This document shows, piece after piece, positions 6,273-8,528 of a DNA stretch of 8,528 bases (its first letter is position 1; every line of letters begins with the position of its first letter). Position numbers and translations under genes: made by a program. The DNA is from a bacterium UBP17_UBA6191 (GTDB lineage: Bacteria > Muiribacteriota > UBA6191). The stretch spans positions 1 through 8,528 of the forward strand of contig DITF01000227.1 of the NCBI GenBank assembly GCA_002422125.1, given 5' to 3'. The notes under the pieces are model-generated. The model did no database searches. It worked only from the letters and a program-made list of their open reading frames with translations, and was not told the DNA's origin.

Positions 6273-7999
6273 TGAAAATAATATGTTTTTTGGGTGCTGC
6301 ATCTCTTTTGTCCTTAATTTCTTCGGGATGTTTGCCTATGCCGGGTACAGAATCCGAAAAGCCTGTACTCAAGGATACGGTGGCAAAGTCTTCTGCTGAG
6401 GTGGAAACAGCGGAGGATACAGTTACGGCGAAATCAGAAACAGCAGCTTCTGATATCCAGCCTTCTAAAGAAAGAACTTTAATGGAGCTAAGACAGAATC
6501 TATCCAGCAAGGATCCTGTGCAAAGAGTACATGCAGTGTTTGGTCTGCAGTATTTCGATGACAGACAATCCATAGATGAGATTCGTAAACTGCTTCAGGA
6601 CAAAAACCCATCGGTACAGAAGGCGGCTATTTTAGCATTGGCACAGTTTAAGGAAGTTCGAAATCTGCCTGTTTATTATGTACTCTACCAACGAACAGAC
6701 AACATTGAAGTCAAAAGGGCGATCCTAAAGTCGTTTCAATGGATTCATGATGATTCCACCATAGCATTTCTGGAAAAGTCTTTAGGCTCAATGGGGCCCT
6801 ATGAAGCTTCGCTGACTTTTGAGCTTTTGGCAAAAATTGACAAGCCCAAGCAGTTTTCTTCCGGGACTAACCGCGTCGATTTGGATTCCTTTGTGATTTC
6901 CGGTGTGATTGGTCGTGGTGAAACTGCCAAAATTCAGGTGGAAAGGGACTTTTTTGCGATTGGAGATAAATTGCTGGGTTACACAATTCGTTCCATCGAT
7001 CCTGTAGCTTCCATTGTTCGGTTAGAGATGGATGGGAAGGTGTTTTCCAAGGAGATTGATACGAGTAGTGCTGATGAGGTAGAAAAAGCTATCGCCAAGC
7101 TAAACTCATCTGATGACAAGGCCGTGTACCGAGCCATTCTTGATCTGGTGTACCATCAGAGTGGCCAGGGTGGCAAGGAGCTTATAGGTTTGGTCGAGGG
7201 CACAAACTCAGATGATATTCGCTTGGCCGCCGTTCATGCCCTAGGAGCGACTGGTGTTGATGGAGCCGAAGAAAGTTTGAAAAAAATTCTTCGTAGGGAA
7301 AAACGGGCTGACTTTTTAGCTCTGGCGGCCATTTCTCTGACTATGTTGGGCTATGACAATGCATTGGAAGTTCTGGAGCCTCTGGCTCAGCATTCTGACC
7401 CCTGGGTTAGAAATGCGGTAGTTACGGCCATGGGCATAACTGGCTCACCTCACAGCGTTGCTACATTGATCAGAATGTTATCTGACACACATAGCTTTGT
7501 CAGAAACAATGCTTATGAGCAGTTGATGTCTTTAGCTGTCGTGGGGGGCTTAAAAAACCAGATTGTGCCCATGCTCATTTCTACTATGAGAACCGCTTCA
7601 TCGGCGAGTACAAAGCGCATTGCCCAAAACCTGTTTACATTTTTACAGGGTGTGGACGGTGGGCCGGAGAGCTCCTTTAATCTCAGTCAAACCATTTCTG
7701 TGGATGCTGCCAACCCTGAACAACCTGTGCAGCTAAGACCAGCCTACACCCCTAAGTTTATACTTTTAAGCATTGGCCAGTTTGGTACCCGGGTCATGGC
7801 TAATGTGGTAGTTGGCGGGGAACAGCAGAATGTGTTTGTAGGCTCAACCCTGGATGGTATGGAGATAGTTAAGATTGACCCTGATGAAGAATTTTTGCAT
7901 CTGAAAATGAACGATGGAAGAATCGCCGTGGTGGAGTCGGGAGATAGTTCCGAAGATCTGGCTACGCTTTTTGAGATTCAGGGTCAAGCGGAGTTTTGA
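6269..7999 (+). CDS. HEAT-repeat lipoprotein with two PilP/GspC-HR-like beta domains
   Basis: Starting at ATG 6269, which overlaps the previous stop by 4 nt (the in-frame GTG at 6260 is less likely), the product is 576 residues. The signal peptide ends in LISSGC with C21 as the probable lipidated cysteine. The next residue is L, not D, so outer-membrane sorting is expected. A Glu/Thr/Ser-rich linker (about 25-65) precedes HEAT repeats (about 70-195, for example DPVQRVHAVFGLQYF and NPSVQKAAILALAQF). A small beta domain follows (208-269), then a second HEAT block (about 275-475, for example DPWVRNAVVTAMGITG) and a second copy of the beta domain (497-563). The beta domains have the outline of the HR/PilP domain that binds the secretin N0 domain: 'vG..L.GY.I..IDP....L.M.DG'. 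A secretin-docking or scaffold role next to the PilM-PilN and PilO genes is inferred. The HEAT and lipoprotein calls are firm; the HR likeness is by eye only. Confidence 0.88.
   Translation: MMKIICFLGAASLLSLISSGCLPMPGTESEKPVLKDTVAKSSAEVETAEDTVTAKSETAASDIQPSKERTLMELRQNLSSKDPVQRVHAVFGLQYFDDRQSIDEIRKLLQDKNPSVQKAAILALAQFKEVRNLPVYYVLYQRTDNIEVKRAILKSFQWIHDDSTIAFLEKSLGSMGPYEASLTFELLAKIDKPKQFSSGTNRVDLDSFVISGVIGRGETAKIQVERDFFAIGDKLLGYTIRSIDPVASIVRLEMDGKVFSKEIDTSSADEVEKAIAKLNSSDDKAVYRAILDLVYHQSGQGGKELIGLVEGTNSDDIRLAAVHALGATGVDGAEESLKKILRREKRADFLALAAISLTMLGYDNALEVLEPLAQHSDPWVRNAVVTAMGITGSPHSVATLIRMLSDTHSFVRNNAYEQLMSLAVVGGLKNQIVPMLISTMRTASSASTKRIAQNLFTFLQGVDGGPESSFNLSQTISVDAANPEQPVQLRPAYTPKFILLSIGQFGTRVMANVVVGGEQQNVFVGSTLDGMEIVKIDPDEEFLHLKMNDGRIAVVESGDSSEDLATLFEIQGQAEF
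6890..7075 (+). repeat. PilP/HR-like beta domain, copy A (residues 208-269 of the HEAT lipoprotein)
   Basis: This protein-level repeat contains AIGDKLLGYTIRSIDP, then RLEMDGKV and an acidic tail EIDTSSAD. Aligned with copy B from F229 to D269, I count 15 identities in about 41 positions (G, L, G, I, I, D, P, L, M, D, G, E, S, S, D) with one single-residue gap. The shape matches that of HR domains in GspC and PilP, which bind secretins. Confidence 0.7.
7757..7957 (+). repeat. PilP/HR-like beta domain, copy B (residues 497-563 of the HEAT lipoprotein)
   Basis: This is the C-terminal counterpart of copy A, with VFVGSTLDGMEIVKIDP, HLKMNDGRI and tail ESGDSSED. It ends 13 residues before the stop. 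Divergence from copy A is high, so the duplication is old. Confidence 0.7.
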
Positions 8000-8528
8000 A
8001 AACAATTAGGGTGTTGCACCTTTTGGAGGAGTCCTGGCCTAACCGTTTAGGCGGTGTAGAGTGTTTTGTAGACTCACTGCATCGGGATCTGGGGTTTGCA
8101 TCAACCGTACTGGATTACCGCGCAGTTTTTCCAAAGGCTCTTTCAGGAACTAGATCCTCCTGGAAGCTTTTACAAAGTATGGCTTCGTGGCATGAGCCAG
8201 ATCTGCCAGAGTCTGATTTAGTAGTATTTCATCAAATTATTCCCTGGGGTATTCCCTGGATGCTCAAGCTGGCTCAACAAAGGCGCTGCCTCTTTGTGGT
8301 ACATGATTGGTTTGTGCAATGTCAAAGGGTGCATCTTTTAAACGAGGATGGACCATGCGCTGGCCCCGGCTGGATTAAGTGTGTTCGTTGCTGGGGCCGT
8401 GGAAAAAATTTGTTACTGAGTCTTGGTTATCAGGGAGTTCGTCAGCATTACGCAAGTATGTTGGCAGAAGCTATGCCATTTGCCATAACCCAGAAGTCCT
8501 TTTTTGAAACTGTGCCAGAAGCAATCCA
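7996..8528 (+). CDS. Family 4 glycosyltransferase, N-terminal part (3' truncated by window edge)
   Basis: The frame starts at a TTG inside the preceding stop (TTGA, 4-nt overlap) and stays open for 177 codons to the window edge. The TTG is chosen because the product then begins MKTIRVLHLLEESWPNRLGG, the usual first strand and glycine loop of GT4 enzymes that act on nucleotide-sugars. A GTG at 8011 is an alternative. The acceptor domain includes VVFHQIIPWGIPWM and VVHDWFVQCQRVHLL (H103-D104), followed by cysteines C109, C121, C129 and C132. This HDxW plus cysteine pattern recurs in GT4 enzymes of capsule and exopolysaccharide loci, as far as I recall. The catalytic EX7E region lies beyond the window. 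The coupled start ties it to the HEAT lipoprotein and suggests that more polysaccharide genes follow. It has no signal peptide and should be cytoplasmic. Confidence 0.88.
   Translation, partial: MKTIRVLHLLEESWPNRLGGVECFVDSLHRDLGFASTVLDYRAVFPKALSGTRSSWKLLQSMASWHEPDLPESDLVVFHQIIPWGIPWMLKLAQQRRCLFVVHDWFVQCQRVHLLNEDGPCAGPGWIKCVRCWGRGKNLLLSLGYQGVRQHYASMLAEAMPFAITQKSFFETVPEAI

Noticed and set aside
6211..6573. 120-codon minus-strand open frame rich in Ser, Thr and Val
   Set aside because: It spans the junction of two well-supported plus-strand genes and its composition mirrors the reverse of the lipoprotein linker.

Overview
The window is a compact, single-direction (+ strand) gene block from a Gram-negative bacterium. 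Outer-membrane-type lipoprotein signals, a type II secretion/type IV pilus inner-membrane platform and GT-rich envelope genes support the Gram-negative call. The PilM-PilN-type fusion in place of a short GspL, together with moderate GC and TPR/HEAT envelope lipoproteins, reminds me of the Bdellovibrionota or related 'deltaproteobacterial' lineages. That taxonomic guess is inference only.

Layout. Positions 2-340 hold the 3' end of an unrecognised beta-rich protein. Positions 379-2277 encode a PilM/GspL-like actin-fold protein fused to a membrane segment and a PilN-like periplasmic part. Positions 2280-2918 encode its PilO/GspM-like partner. Two glycosyltransferases follow, GT2 at 2922-3743 and GT4/GT-B at 3740-4846. 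Next come a TPR protein with an HExxH metallopeptidase (peptidase MA-like) domain at 4872-6272 and a HEAT-repeat lipoprotein at 6269-7999. The window ends inside a second GT4 glycosyltransferase (7996-8528). Intergenic gaps are 38, 2, 3 and 25 nt, and there are three 4-nt overlaps, so this reads as one operon or a closely coupled set. I see no tRNA, rRNA, CRISPR array, insertion sequence or convincing terminator, and no stretch over 300 bases lacks a gene.

The most interesting point is the HEAT lipoprotein. It carries two copies of a small beta domain (residues about 208-269 and 497-563) that align to each other and resemble, by eye, the secretin-binding HR/PilP domain of GspC and PilP. It lies a few genes downstream of PilM-PilN and PilO equivalents, in an order reminiscent of pilM-N-O-P, but with two glycosyltransferases and a peptidase in between. 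A working hypothesis is that it is an unusual PilP/GspC functional equivalent, or an accessory secretin-docking lipoprotein, of a secretion or pilus machine linked to polysaccharide synthesis. No secretin, ATPase, pilin or prepilin peptidase gene lies in the window, so which machine this is cannot be settled here.
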